Part shown: positions 40,863 to 49,146 of the stretch, one piece after another
Position numbering within the stretch: the first letter of the stretch is position 1
Layout of the letters: every line of letters begins with the position of its first letter
DNA from: Syntrophaceae bacterium
Lineage (GTDB): Bacteria > Desulfobacterota > Syntrophia > Syntrophales > PHBD01
Direction of reading: 5' to 3'
Length of the DNA: 64,000 bases
NCBI GenBank assembly: GCA_013177825.1
Contig: JABLXX010000001.1
Span: 782,936 to 846,935 of the forward strand
Made by a program: the position numbers and the translations under genes
Notes under the pieces: generated by a model
Seen by the model: only the letters and a program-made list of their open reading frames with translations
Told to the model about the DNA's origin: nothing
Database searches by the model: none

Positions 40863-40896
40863 TCTTTCCTCCGAGGCCTTCCCGGCAGGGAGTTCC

Positions 40897-41964
40897 ATGG
40901 AAAAGCCGAATCTCCGGGACATGACGCTGGACGAGCTGGAGGCCTTCATCGCCGGGATGGGGAAGGAGCGCTACCGGGCCCGCCAGATCATGAAGTGGAT
41001 GTACAACACGCCGGCGGCGTCCTTCGGCGAGATGACCACCCTGTCGCGTCCGTTCCGGGAGCAGATGGAGGTTCAGGCCTCCCTGGACCAGCCGGAGATC
41101 GCCGGCGAGCAGGTCTCCCGGGACGGGACGAAAAAAATCCTCTTCCGGCTTCGGGACGGGCGGTTCATCGAGAGCGTCCTGATCCCGGGAAAGAACCACT
41201 GGACCGCCTGCGTGTCCACCCAGGCGGGCTGCGCCATGGGCTGCCGGTTCTGTCTGACGGGGAAGACGGGGCTTGGGCGCGATCTCCGGCCGTCGGAGAT
41301 CACGGGGCAGTTGACGCGCCTGAAGTTTTTCACTCCCGAGGGGCCGGACGTGAAAAACATCGTCCTCATGGGAATGGGAGAGCCCCTCGCCAACTACGGG
41401 AACACGATCAAGGCCCTGAAAAACCTGACCTCCGATCACGGGCTGGGATTCTCAACCCGGAAAATCACGGTGTCCACCTGCGGCCTGCCGCCCCAGATCG
41501 TCCGGCTCGGGGAAGAACTCTGCGTGAACCTTGCCGTCTCGCTGAACGCGCCGGACGACCGGCGCCGTGATGAGTTGATGCCAGTAAACCGGAAGTACCC
41601 CCTGGATGTTCTCCTCAAGGCGTGCCGCGACTATCCCATGCCGGGGCGGCGGATGCTGACCTTCGAATACATCCTCATCGGCGGTGTCAACGATGCACCG
41701 GCCGACGCGGAGATGCTTGCCCGGCTTCTCCGGGGGCTCCGCTGCAAAATCAACCTGATCGCCTTCAATGAATTCCCCGGCTCCCCCTATCGAAGCCCCT
41801 CGGAAGAGGCGGTGCAGACCTTCCGGGACATCCTCATCCGCCGGCATTACACGGCTATCCTCCGGGCCAGCAAGGGAAGCGACATCCTCGCCGCCTGCGG
41901 CCAGCTGAGCGGCCGGGCGGCGGACGAGGGCGGACCTCCGCCTTCTCAATCCTCCAGCGCATAA
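40897..41964 (+). CDS. rlmN: Dual-specificity 23S rRNA / tRNA adenine C2-methyltransferase RlmN
   Basis: The 355-aa radical-SAM methyltransferase modifies A2503 of 23S rRNA and A37 of some tRNAs. The radical-SAM motif is CAMGCRFC (about residues 112-119), the methyl-carrying cysteine is in ILAACGQL near residue 333, and MGMGEPLANYGNT is diagnostic. GGGAG lies before the ATG. The last 19 bp overlap the convergent end of the PEP carboxykinase gene. The C-terminal tail is Ser/Pro-rich and probably not needed for activity. Confidence 0.96.
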   Translation: MEKPNLRDMTLDELEAFIAGMGKERYRARQIMKWMYNTPAASFGEMTTLSRPFREQMEVQASLDQPEIAGEQVSRDGTKKILFRLRDGRFIESVLIPGKNHWTACVSTQAGCAMGCRFCLTGKTGLGRDLRPSEITGQLTRLKFFTPEGPDVKNIVLMGMGEPLANYGNTIKALKNLTSDHGLGFSTRKITVSTCGLPPQIVRLGEELCVNLAVSLNAPDDRRRDELMPVNRKYPLDVLLKACRDYPMPGRRMLTFEYILIGGVNDAPADAEMLARLLRGLRCKINLIAFNEFPGSPYRSPSEEAVQTFRDILIRRHYTAILRASKGSDILAACGQLSGRAADEGGPPPSQSSSA

Positions 41965-43571
41965 GGCAGCGATTCCCGGATACTTTCCGGGATCCGGCCG
42001 TAGGCTCCCTCGAACTCCTCCAGGAAGGCCTGCCGTCCCCGGAAGAAATCCTCAACCTTCTTTCTCAATACCGCCGGATCTTCGTACAGCCTGGAGGCGA
42101 CCATCATGTCCAGGTTCGCCCGGTCGCACTGGATGGGGTAGGAATATCCCAGAACGTCCGCATCGGAACTGAAGCGGATCTGGCGGCGCACCAGGTCGTT
42201 GTAGGACGCCAGGGACTGGCGGAGGGTGACCTTCCGCTCGAAGGCGCCGATGGTGCCCGTGTTGGCCAGGTAACACCGGACGGGGTTCTTCATCAGGATT
42301 TCGTAGAAGAGCAAGGCGTGTTCCAGCCGGTTTCCCGTCAGGAAAGGGTCGAGAAAGATCTCCCGCTTGAACTTGCCCGCTTCCTCGGGATTGCCGCCGC
42401 TCGATTCGATCGACTCGCCGTAGAGAAACTGCATGACCGCCTGCTCGGGGGTGAGGCGGGAGAGGGCGTTGGCGAGGGGATTCCGGGTCAGGATGATGAT
42501 GTTGTGGATCCGGTCCGCCCGGAGACCGGGACTGGCGATCTCCAGGTTGGCCCGGGTGACGATGGCCCGGCCGTTGCCCGTCTTGGACGTATCCCGGAAA
42601 TCGGGAGTGTAGGGATATTTCGTGATGGCCACGTTTTCCAGGAAGGCGTCCCGGGACTCGGCGGCCCGGAGGATCTCCGGCTGGCTTTCGTCAAGGCCTT
42701 CCGTCTTCACGTAGAGCCCGCCCATCTCGAAGGCCTCGTAACCGCCGTCGTGACTGAAGGTCCCGCCGTCATCGCCGATCATCTCCGAAGACTCCCGGGG
42801 CAGGCGGGCGAAGGAGCGGCAGAGGGTGGTGGTTTTTCCCGTGGCGGTGAGGCCGGACACGGCGGTGACGACCTCCGTCAGCTCCGGCCGGTCCGTCTCG
42901 GGGCAGAAGACCCACAGCATGTCCCGGCGCGCCCCGGCGTGAAGGAAAACGCCCGTCCGGTCGATGGCCTTGACGCGCCAGTTCTCGAAATGGAACACGC
43001 CTTTCTTTCCCTCTCCAAGGTACATGGTATTGCGGCAGATCTTGACCTGCTCCCCCCGGCGGCTTCCCATCATCAGGCGGACCGTCAGGTCCTTGTCGAG
43101 GAGCTTCCGGCAGCGGTTGAGCCGGAAGGCCTCGTCGGTGAAAAAGAGGATTGTGTAGGTCGGATCCTCCACCTGCCGCGGTGTCGGGGAGTCGTCGAAG
43201 AGGAGCTTCAGGCCGTAGGCGATCTGGGTAAAGGGCTCCGGGATCAGGAAACGGCAGGACACCCCGTCCCGGCCGTCGCCGACGAATACGTCCAGGGAGA
43301 CGATCCGCTCCGTCCGGAGGCACGAGACCGCCTGCTCCGCCAGGGCGTTTTCCTCCTCTCCGAAGGCGTCGTCGACGCTGTTCTTCGTGTGCGGGGCCGA
43401 CCGGTTCATGGGCTCCGAATCGGAGGCCAGGGAGCCGTAGGACGTGCGGACGACGTCCTCCTGACGCATCGCGATATCCTTGATCTCGGAGAGGGAACGG
43501 CCCTCCAGTAGCCGTCCGTCCCTCCGGGCTTCTTCGAAAATCCGCCGGGTCGCATTTGTGAAAATGTTCAT
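41946..43571 (-). CDS. pckA: Phosphoenolpyruvate carboxykinase, ATP type
   Basis: The 541-aa protein is an ATP-dependent PEP carboxykinase that interconverts oxaloacetate with PEP and CO2. The kinase-1a P-loop reads SGLTATGKTTT (about residue 240), followed by IGDDGG and FEMGGLYVKTEGLD. It is of normal length. The sequence is rather divergent, for example in the N-terminal 100 residues, but the nucleotide and metal motifs are present. The gene ends inside rlmN and starts 53 bp from the divergent ferredoxin gene. Confidence 0.88.
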   Translation of the reverse strand: MNIFTNATRRIFEEARRDGRLLEGRSLSEIKDIAMRQEDVVRTSYGSLASDSEPMNRSAPHTKNSVDDAFGEEENALAEQAVSCLRTERIVSLDVFVGDGRDGVSCRFLIPEPFTQIAYGLKLLFDDSPTPRQVEDPTYTILFFTDEAFRLNRCRKLLDKDLTVRLMMGSRRGEQVKICRNTMYLGEGKKGVFHFENWRVKAIDRTGVFLHAGARRDMLWVFCPETDRPELTEVVTAVSGLTATGKTTTLCRSFARLPRESSEMIGDDGGTFSHDGGYEAFEMGGLYVKTEGLDESQPEILRAAESRDAFLENVAITKYPYTPDFRDTSKTGNGRAIVTRANLEIASPGLRADRIHNIIILTRNPLANALSRLTPEQAVMQFLYGESIESSGGNPEEAGKFKREIFLDPFLTGNRLEHALLFYEILMKNPVRCYLANTGTIGAFERKVTLRQSLASYNDLVRRQIRFSSDADVLGYSYPIQCDRANLDMMVASRLYEDPAVLRKKVEDFFRGRQAFLEEFEGAYGRIPESIRESLPYALED

Positions 43572-43624
43572 TCCATACCTCCAGAGTTGACAACAGCTGG
43601 TATCCTGTCATACCGGTAGCAGCG

Positions 43625-44575
43625 ATGAAACCGTTTCTCTCTTTCCTTTCCAGACTGCCGATGAAGCCGTCCACCCGGGACTTTCTCCGGGAAGCGGAAA
43701 CGGTGCCGGGCTTCGGGTTCCTGGACTTCGTTCATGGATACGTCTACGGCCGCTGGCCCGCTCTGTACGTTGGCATTGCAACGGGGTGCCATCCCCTGGC
43801 CCGGACACTCGGTCCGCCCGCCCGGTGGCTTCTCGATCAGTATGAGCGGGCCGCCCGGAGCCCGGGCGCCGGCGCCCGGGAAAACGGCAGTCCCCGGGCC
43901 AGGGGAGGCTTTGCCGACGTGTATCACGGCAAGGTGATGCCGCTGGAGGGCGCGTCCCGCCTCGTGTCCGTCCGGCGGGAGGTTCGCCTTGCAGGTCTGG
44001 AATCGGTCGTTCCCTATCTCGTGGCCCGTGATCTGATCCTCCGGGAGCCCGACCGGATCGTCGCCCTTGAGTGCCCCTGCCGGGCCTATCGTGCCGACCC
44101 GTGCAAACCCCTGGACGTTTGCCTCGTTGTCGGGGAGCCCTTTGCCTCCTTCGCCCGGGAGCACAACCCGCGGAAGAGCCGCTGGATCAATCAGGAGGAA
44201 GCGGCATCGATCCTGAAGGCGGAGCACCAGCGGGGGCACGTTCACCACGCCTTCTTCAAGGACGCCATGCTGGACCGCTTCTATGCCATCTGCAACTGCT
44301 GCTCCTGCTGCTGCGGAGCCATGGGGGCCTACAGGGACGGGAGCCCTATGCTGGCCTCCTCCGGGTATGTTTGCAGGATCGACGAGGGACTCTGCGCCGG
44401 ATGCGGGACCTGCGTCGGAACCTGTCCCTTCCGAGCGATTAGCCTGGACGGCGAAGCCGCCGTTATCGATCCGGTCTCCTGCATGGGATGCGGAGTCTGT
44501 GTCGACGGCTGCCCCACCGGGGCCCTGGCCCTGGTTCGGGATTTTTCCCGGAGCGATCCCCTGGAAATCCCCTGA
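43625..44575 (+). CDS. 4Fe-4S ferredoxin-domain protein with cysteine-rich CNCCSCCCGA motif
   Basis: The 316-aa protein ends in a two-cluster ferredoxin domain with CAGCGTCVGTCP and CMGCGVCVDGCP (about residues 255-300). Before it, around residues 223-232, is the dense cysteine run CNCCSCCCGA, and earlier an ALECPCRAYRADPCKPLDVC segment (about 140-160), so several further metal sites are likely. It resembles 4Fe-4S proteins of deltaproteobacteria and methanogens of unknown role. No clear ribosome site was seen before the ATG at 43625; an ATG at 43661 is an alternative. It heads a group of redox genes. Confidence 0.8.
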   Translation: MKPFLSFLSRLPMKPSTRDFLREAETVPGFGFLDFVHGYVYGRWPALYVGIATGCHPLARTLGPPARWLLDQYERAARSPGAGARENGSPRARGGFADVYHGKVMPLEGASRLVSVRREVRLAGLESVVPYLVARDLILREPDRIVALECPCRAYRADPCKPLDVCLVVGEPFASFAREHNPRKSRWINQEEAASILKAEHQRGHVHHAFFKDAMLDRFYAICNCCSCCCGAMGAYRDGSPMLASSGYVCRIDEGLCAGCGTCVGTCPFRAISLDGEAAVIDPVSCMGCGVCVDGCPTGALALVRDFSRSDPLEIP

Positions 44576-44725
44576 AGCGGTCAATTCTGCGGCCTTTTCA
44601 GTCTGTTTCCCACATTCTGCCGGCCCGGTCAAGGAAGACCCGGATGGAGCGGGCAATTGGGGACTTCTTTGGTTTCCCCGGATGTGATAGGATGTGCCAT
44701 CCACGCCCGGAAAGGAGGGTGAGCC

Positions 44726-44905
44726 ATGGCGGAGAGCAACAAGCTGCCCGATACGTGGTGGAAATGCAGCAACTGCGGCAATACGATCCAGGTGGAAAAA
44801 CCGCCGGAGGAATGTCCGGCGTGCCGACAAAAGTGCGAATTCCTGAATGTGACCTGTTATCAGCCCGACTGCGGTTTTACCGGGATCGATCCACGGCTGA
44901 AGTGA
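44726..44905 (+). CDS. Rubredoxin-like / rubrerythrin-like mini-protein
   Basis: The gene encodes 59 residues and was found by direct reading. AAGGAGGGTGAGCC is a near-ideal ribosome site before the ATG. The protein has Cys14-x2-Cys17 (KCSNCGN) and Cys30-x2-Cys33 (ECPACRQ), the iron-binding spacing of rubredoxin-like domains, plus three more cysteines at 37, 44 and 49. Trp12-Trp13 precedes the first knuckle, as in rubrerythrin C-terminal domains. It may carry electrons for the neighbouring glutaredoxin or reductase; it is not a canonical rubredoxin. Confidence 0.7.
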   Translation: MAESNKLPDTWWKCSNCGNTIQVEKPPEECPACRQKCEFLNVTCYQPDCGFTGIDPRLK

Positions 44906-44970
44906 TCCCGGCGGACGGGCGGTCGGACGGGACGGGAGAGGAAAGACACCAGGCCATGCAATGAGGTGAG

Positions 44971-45255
44971 ATGATGACCGTTGAGCACGTGGAAGGGGAA
45001 AACCTGGGAAGCATCATGCTGTACGCCCTGAGCACCTGCGGTTGGTGCAAGAAGACCAAAGCGCTGCTGGGCGAGATGAAGGTGGCCTATGATTACACGG
45101 ATGTGGATCTTCTGGGCAAGGAGGAGAGGCGGGAGGCCATGGAGGAAGTGAAGAAATGGAATCCCGCCTGTTCGTTTCCGTCCATGGTGATCAACGGGAG
45201 CCAGTGCATCGTCGGCTTCAATGAAGCCAAGATCCGGGAAAGCCTGAAAAAATGA
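44971..45255 (+). CDS. Glutaredoxin-family protein
   Basis: This 94-aa thioredoxin-fold protein has the active-site motif [10 protein letters not shown] with CGWC at about residues 23-26, and a cis-Pro segment in [10 protein letters not shown]. It should reduce disulfides or carry electrons, and probably works with the ferredoxin:thioredoxin-type reductase encoded immediately downstream. An in-frame ATG lies 3 bp after the listed one. Its stop overlaps the next start by ATGA. Confidence 0.88.
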   Translation: MMTVEHVEGENLGSIMLYALSTCGWCKKTKALLGEMKVAYDYTDVDLLGKEERREAMEEVKKWNPACSFPSMVINGSQCIVGFNEAKIRESLKK

Positions 45256-45749
45256 ATCCAGCGGATATTGAAAAGGTGTGCGCCCGCCTGAGACGGGAGG
45301 GCGAAGCCGCCGGGTATCATTTGAATTCCGACGAAGCCTTTGTCCGGGACCTTGTGGAAGGGCTTCTCACCAACGAGGAGCGCTACGGCTACCGGGCCTG
45401 TCCCTGCCGTCTTGCCTCCGGGGTGCGGGAGGATGACCTGGACATCGTCTGTCCCTGCGACTACCGGGATCCGGACCTGAACGACTTCGGCGCCTGTTAC
45501 TGCGCCCTCTATGTGTCCGACGAGATCCTCAACGGAACCCGCGAACTGGAATCGATTCCGGACCGCCGTCCTCCGGGAGGTCCGGGAGCAGAGCCTACCG
45601 CTCCGGAGCCGGCAGCAGCTCCGGCCGGAGTTCTGGCCCATCCTGTCTGGCGGTGCCGGGTCTGCGGCTACCTGTGTGCCCGCGAGGAGCCTCCGGGTGT
45701 TTGTCCGATCTGCAAAGCCAAAAAGGAACGCTTCGAGAAGTTCATGTGA
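45252..45749 (+). CDS. Ferredoxin:thioredoxin reductase catalytic subunit fused to rubredoxin
   Basis: The 165-aa protein has the FTR catalytic-chain cysteine pattern CPC (50-52), CPC (67-69) and CYC (82-84), which binds a 4Fe-4S cluster next to a redox-active disulfide. A Pro/Ala-rich linker (about 105-128) leads to a rubredoxin-type domain, CRVCGYLC (135-142) and CPICK (151-155), as the C-terminal half. FTR passes electrons from ferredoxin to thioredoxin-fold disulfides. The fused rubredoxin could feed electrons directly to the FTR cluster. The coupled upstream glutaredoxin is the likely partner, so a ferredoxin/rubredoxin-FTR-glutaredoxin path is inferred. Confidence 0.85.
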   Translation: MNPADIEKVCARLRREGEAAGYHLNSDEAFVRDLVEGLLTNEERYGYRACPCRLASGVREDDLDIVCPCDYRDPDLNDFGACYCALYVSDEILNGTRELESIPDRRPPGGPGAEPTAPEPAAAPAGVLAHPVWRCRVCGYLCAREEPPGVCPICKAKKERFEKFM

Positions 45750-45841
45750 GTCCGGTTTTCGCTGTGCCGGGAGCGGCGGGTACATCCCGTTCCGCGGACC
45801 GGACGGCGGGTGAACTGACAATCCGCCTGAGAATCTCCAAT

Positions 45842-45878
45842 AAAAAAGAGGGGCGATCCCGGACCGCCCCTCTTTTTT
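45842..45878. terminator. Bidirectional intrinsic terminator
   Basis: A perfect 14-bp stem (aaaaaagaggggcg at 45842-45855 and cgcccctctttttt at 45865-45878) with a 9-nt loop has T runs on both strands. It ends the plus-strand redox operon and the minus-strand NlpC/P60 gene, whose stop lies at 45901. Confidence 0.9.
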
Positions 45879-45900
45879 CAGATTGCCTGCGAAACCGGTT

Positions 45901-46932
45901 TTAAACGCTTCCGTTTCCCGTTTTTGCCTGTTCTTTTTCCTTGCCCTTCAGCCGGACGGCCTTTACGAACCGTTTGCTGTAATAAGGTTCGTCCAGATTG
46001 CTGATGCTGACCTCGCGCTTCTTTCCCGCCGCCGCGTGGATGAACTGATTGTTGCCGATGTAAATGCCGACATGGCCGAAGGCGCGGCGCGTATTGAAGA
46101 AAACGAGATCTCCCACATCCAGGTTGTCCTTGTCCACATTCATCCCCACCCGGGACTGCTCACGGGCCGTGCGGGGCAGGTTGACGTCGAAGAACTGGTA
46201 GATCTTGGCCACGAAGCCTGAGCAGTCGATGCCGCGCACGGTCGAACCGCCGAACCGGTAAGGAGCGCCCAGAAAACCTTTGACGACCTTGACGAACAGC
46301 CGCTGCTCTTCGGGATCTTTCCAGTTCCCAAGAAGCTCGGCGCTGGAGATCATATCCTTCTCAACCTCGGCGACGTCCTCCTGAGAATCCGCCGTCAGGC
46401 CGTCGTCCTCTTCCATCTCGCCCTCGTCCCGAATGGCGGCTGCCAACCGGCGCGACTCATCCCGCTCGGAATGCTGTGCACCCGATGCTGCCCTTGCCAG
46501 AACGATCCTGTCCCCGGGTTTCAGTCTGTTTGCCCGGAGATGATTGAGTTTCTTGAGTTGCGCCAAGGGGATGCCGGTTTTTTTGGAAATGCCGGCGAGC
46601 GTGTCGCCCGACTTGATCGTGTAGGTCTTTGTCTTGGCCGTTGCCGTCTTGCCGGCGGTAGAGACCTTGGTGCTTTTTACCGAGGCCCTGGATGCTCGTT
46701 TCGAACTTTTCGAAGGGATGGTGAGAACCTGGCCGGGCTTGAGCCGGTCAGAGGAGAGATTGTTGGCCTGTCGGATGGCGTCAACGGAAACACCGTGCTT
46801 TTTCGCGATGCTGTATAGGTTGCTGCCGGACTTGACCCGGTACGTCGAGTCGGCAAGGCACTCCGTATGGATTGCCAGAACGGAGAGCAGGACGATCAGT
46901 CCTAGTGATGAATAGAGCTGCCGTCTCATCAT
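45901..46932 (-). CDS. LysM-NlpC/P60 cell-wall peptidase
   Basis: The 343-aa protein has a signal peptide (about residues 1-30), two LysM repeats (YRVKSGSNLYSIAKKHGVSV and YTIKSGDTLAGISKKTGIPL, about 32-75 and 103-150) that bind peptidoglycan, an acidic linker, and a C-terminal NlpC/P60 domain (about 210-340). The catalytic Cys is in GIDCSGFVAK (about residue 234), with His in FGHVGIYIG and FIHAAAG. It should cut peptide stems in peptidoglycan. A GAAGGAGGTACTTCC site fixes the ATG at 46932. A long leader of about 100 nt precedes it. It is divergent from mtgA. Confidence 0.92.
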   Translation of the reverse strand: MMRRQLYSSLGLIVLLSVLAIHTECLADSTYRVKSGSNLYSIAKKHGVSVDAIRQANNLSSDRLKPGQVLTIPSKSSKRASRASVKSTKVSTAGKTATAKTKTYTIKSGDTLAGISKKTGIPLAQLKKLNHLRANRLKPGDRIVLARAASGAQHSERDESRRLAAAIRDEGEMEEDDGLTADSQEDVAEVEKDMISSAELLGNWKDPEEQRLFVKVVKGFLGAPYRFGGSTVRGIDCSGFVAKIYQFFDVNLPRTAREQSRVGMNVDKDNLDVGDLVFFNTRRAFGHVGIYIGNNQFIHAAAGKKREVSISNLDEPYYSKRFVKAVRLKGKEKEQAKTGNGSV

Positions 46933-47033
46933 GGAAGTACCTCCTTCTTGGAAGTCGGGGGATGCCCCACTAAGAGGCGGTGCACAGGTTTCGGCAGTGA
47001 ATGAACTGTACACGCATTGATGTGTGGGCACCC

Positions 47034-47061
47034 TTGTATCCGAATAAGCATCCCAAGTCAA
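47034..47061 (-). promoter_or_regulatory. Candidate promoter for the NlpC/P60 gene
   Basis: On the minus strand TTGACT (47061-47056) is followed after 15-16 bp by gataca or atacaa (47040-47034), a moderate -10. The predicted start leaves about 95 nt of leader. It lies in the 280-bp gap between the NlpC/P60 gene and mtgA; no equally good promoter was seen for the plus strand. Confidence 0.45.
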
Positions 47062-47212
47062 ATTTTTTTTGGTCCCATCCCTCCTCGAAAGGCAGAAAGC
47101 TCTGCGATTACGAAGAATCCTGCTATGCAAACGAGGTGTCTTGAGGTATGAAGGGACCCCCGGCGACGCCATCGGGCGGGCCGGGATATCGTTTCGGGCG
47201 GATCGGCGGGAC

Positions 47213-48169
47213 ATGAGAAAAAGGACGAAGAAAAAACGGAACAGGAAGTGGATCTGGCTGCTCCTGGCGATTCCCGTCGTGTGGATGACCGGCAGCATCG
47301 GTCTCTCCTTTGTCTGGCCCGACGTCTCGAAGCTCCGGAAGACGAACCCCGTGAAAACATCCTTTATGGAATATCGGGAAGACGAGTGGAAGAGCGAGGG
47401 GAAGAACATCCGGATCCGCCAGCGCTGGGTCCCGCTGGGGAGGATTTCCCCTTACGTGATCAAGGCGGTGATCATTGCCGAGGATGACAAGTTCTGGCGA
47501 CACGAAGGATTCGACTACGCCGCCATCCAGAAGGCCGTCGAAAAAGACCTGAAACAGCGAAAGTTCAAGGTCGGCGGCAGCACCATCAGCCAGCAGTTGG
47601 CGAAAAACCTGTTTCTTACTCCGTCGAAGAACCCCGTCCGGAAGGTTCGCGAAGCCGTTTACACCTGGCGTATGGAGCAGAATCTGTCGAAAAAGCGGAT
47701 CATCGAACTGTATCTCAACGTTGCTGAATGGGGGCAGGGAATCTTCGGAATCGAGATGGCCGCCCAGCATCATTTCGGGAAGTCCGCAGCGGCCCTGTCG
47801 GCCATGGAGGCGGCCCGCCTTGCCGCTGTCCTTCCCAATCCGCGCCTCTACAGCCCCACCGGGAATTCACGGTATGTAACCTATCGATCCGAAAAGATAT
47901 ATGGAATCATGGTGAGGCGGGGCATCGTCATCGAGGAATACGAGGAGGTTCTTCAGGATCCCCGGGAGACGGGCATCGACCCGGCGGCAGGGGCACCCGT
48001 AACGGTCGGGCAGGACGAAAAGACAACGGCCGCATCTCCCGCGAATCCCGTTCCGGGGAACTCCGGGAGTCCGCCGGCCCCTGTGCCGGAGGCATCGACG
48101 CAAGGGCAGAAACCGCCGTCGGCAAACCTTCCCGGGGAACCGCAGCCGCCCCGCCATGCGGGACCGTGA
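47213..48169 (+). CDS. mtgA: Monofunctional biosynthetic peptidoglycan transglycosylase
   Basis: The 318-aa inner-membrane GT51 enzyme polymerises lipid II into glycan strands. A basic N-terminus and single membrane anchor (about residues 13-33) precede the GT51 domain, with EDDKFWRHEGFD (about 89-100, catalytic Glu), GGSTISQQLAKNLFL (about 119-133) and ELYLNVAEWGQGIFG. No transpeptidase domain follows; instead the C-terminus is a Pro/Ala/Gly-rich tail of about 70 residues. The ATG at 47213 was chosen by family length; the frame is open 48 codons further upstream. Confidence 0.9.
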   Translation: MRKRTKKKRNRKWIWLLLAIPVVWMTGSIGLSFVWPDVSKLRKTNPVKTSFMEYREDEWKSEGKNIRIRQRWVPLGRISPYVIKAVIIAEDDKFWRHEGFDYAAIQKAVEKDLKQRKFKVGGSTISQQLAKNLFLTPSKNPVRKVREAVYTWRMEQNLSKKRIIELYLNVAEWGQGIFGIEMAAQHHFGKSAAALSAMEAARLAAVLPNPRLYSPTGNSRYVTYRSEKIYGIMVRRGIVIEEYEEVLQDPRETGIDPAAGAPVTVGQDEKTTAASPANPVPGNSGSPPAPVPEASTQGQKPPSANLPGEPQPPRHAGP

Positions 48170-48224
48170 TTCCCTCGTCCCGTCCCGGCCCATCGCACGC
48201 CTCGATGTCGTTAACATATTAAAA

Positions 48225-48239
48225 ATGATTGAGAATCAT
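48225..48239. promoter_or_regulatory. ATGATT-GAG-AATCAT inverted repeat, Fur-like
   Basis: A perfect 6-bp inverted repeat with a 3-bp centre lies between mtgA and rpmH. The TGAGAATCAT part matches 9 of 10 positions of half of the Fur-type consensus TGATAATCAT, but the whole 19-bp Fur box is not present. It sits about 45 bp upstream of the rpmH -35 box. Identity of the binding protein is unproven. Confidence 0.35.
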
Positions 48240-48284
48240 CCTCGCGAGCAATGGGGTATCCGGATGTCACCGGTTGAATAAACC

Positions 48285-48315
48285 TTGACAAGGGGTGGTG
48301 ATTATGGTTTATCAC
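48285..48315 (+). promoter_or_regulatory. rpmH promoter with overlapping palindrome
   Basis: TTGACA at 48285-48290 is followed after 17 bp by tttatc (48308-48313). The sequence GTGAT-N8-ATCAC (48298-48315) is an inverted repeat covering the spacer end and -10. It is suited to drive rpmH-rnpA-yidD-yidC-jag-mnmE. The -10 matches only 3 of 6 bases. Confidence 0.45.
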
Positions 48316-48347
48316 ACGACCTATTTCAATTTCCGGGAAATGACACG

Positions 48348-48485
48348 ATGAAAAAAACACTAACGAATACAACGAATAAGAAGAGAAAGAGGACCCACGG
48401 TTTCCGGGCTCGCATGTCTACCCGGGGGGGCCGGCAGGTCTTGAGCAGGAGGAGAGCCAAGGGCAGGAAGCGCCTGGCGGTGTGA
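48348..48485 (+). CDS. rpmH: 50S ribosomal protein L34
   Basis: The 45-aa basic protein has the invariant [15 protein letters not shown] core and [12 protein letters not shown] end of L34. Its first nine residues (MKKTLTNTT) differ from the usual MKRTFQPS-type start. A longer in-frame start at 48285 was rejected because it lies in the promoter. It begins the conserved rpmH-rnpA-yidD-yidC-jag-mnmE order, but dnaA is not upstream here. Confidence 0.97.
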   Translation: MKKTLTNTTNKKRKRTHGFRARMSTRGGRQVLSRRRAKGRKRLAV

Positions 48486-48548
48486 CACCGGGATACGGAC
48501 GAGGAGAGCAGGGTGGCGGAGCCCGGCGGGTGAAATCATCCGCAGAGC

Positions 48549-48896
48549 ATGACCAGACAAACCTTTCGCAGAAACGAGCGGATTCGCAGGAAAAAAGAGT
48601 ACGATACCGTTTACCGCCAGGGGATTCGCCGCCACTCGGCTCACTTTACCGTCATAACAACCCGTTGTTCCTCCGGTGTCAGCAGGCTGGGACTCACCGT
48701 CAGCAGGAAAGTTGGAAACGCGGTCAAACGGAACCGCATCAAACGGCTCTTGAGAGAATTTTTCAGGCTCAACCGATCCAGATTTCCCGTTCCCTTAGAC
48801 ATTGTTATCATTCCGAAGCGGAACCTGCCGCCGCTTACGTTCGCCGATGTGGCAAGGGAACTGGAAAGTCTGCTGATTTCGAGAACTGATGTCTGA
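48549..48896 (+). CDS. rnpA: Ribonuclease P protein component
   Basis: The 115-aa basic protein component of RNase P matures tRNA 5' ends together with the RNA subunit. Diagnostic segments are [33 protein letters not shown] (the RNR motif) and LREFFRLN. It lies 63 bp after rpmH and overlaps yidD by 8 bp. Confidence 0.96.
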   Translation: MTRQTFRRNERIRRKKEYDTVYRQGIRRHSAHFTVITTRCSSGVSRLGLTVSRKVGNAVKRNRIKRLLREFFRLNRSRFPVPLDIVIIPKRNLPPLTFADVARELESLLISRTDV

Positions 48897-49125
48897 CCGT
48901 CCAATCAGAAACTCGCTGGCCAAGGCCTTTGTCCTTGCCATCCGGTTCTACCAGACCGCCATTTCACCCTTCCTGGCCCCCTCTTGCCGTTTCCACCCGA
49001 GCTGTTCCGAATACGCCCGTACGGCCATCGAACGGTACGGCCCGTTCCGCGGAACCTGGCTCGGTCTGAAGAGGCTGGCCCGTTGCCATCCATTTCACCC
49101 CGGCGGGTTCGATCCCGTTCGGTAA
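48889..49125 (+). CDS. yidD: Membrane protein insertion efficiency factor YidD
   Basis: The 78-aa protein has the family signature [20 protein letters not shown] and [12 protein letters not shown], and [15 protein letters not shown] near the C-terminus. An amphipathic N-terminal helix should bind the inner membrane. It assists YidC-dependent insertion. Its start lies within the end of rnpA, and yidC follows 21 bp later. Confidence 0.95.
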   Translation: MSDRPIRNSLAKAFVLAIRFYQTAISPFLAPSCRFHPSCSEYARTAIERYGPFRGTWLGLKRLARCHPFHPGGFDPVR

Positions 49126-49146
49126 CAGCCCATCGAGAGGCCAATC

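Noticed and set aside
43587-43615. A promoter (TTGACA-17-) for the ferredoxin-like gene in the gap before 43625.
   Set aside because: The -10 is poor and the predicted start would leave only a few nucleotides before the ATG, so it was not listed as a feature.
48170-48347. Replication origin upstream of rpmH, as in dnaA-rpmH arrangements.
   Set aside because: No dnaA gene is next to rpmH, and no cluster of TTATCCACA-type DnaA boxes was seen; only one partial match overlaps the promoter.
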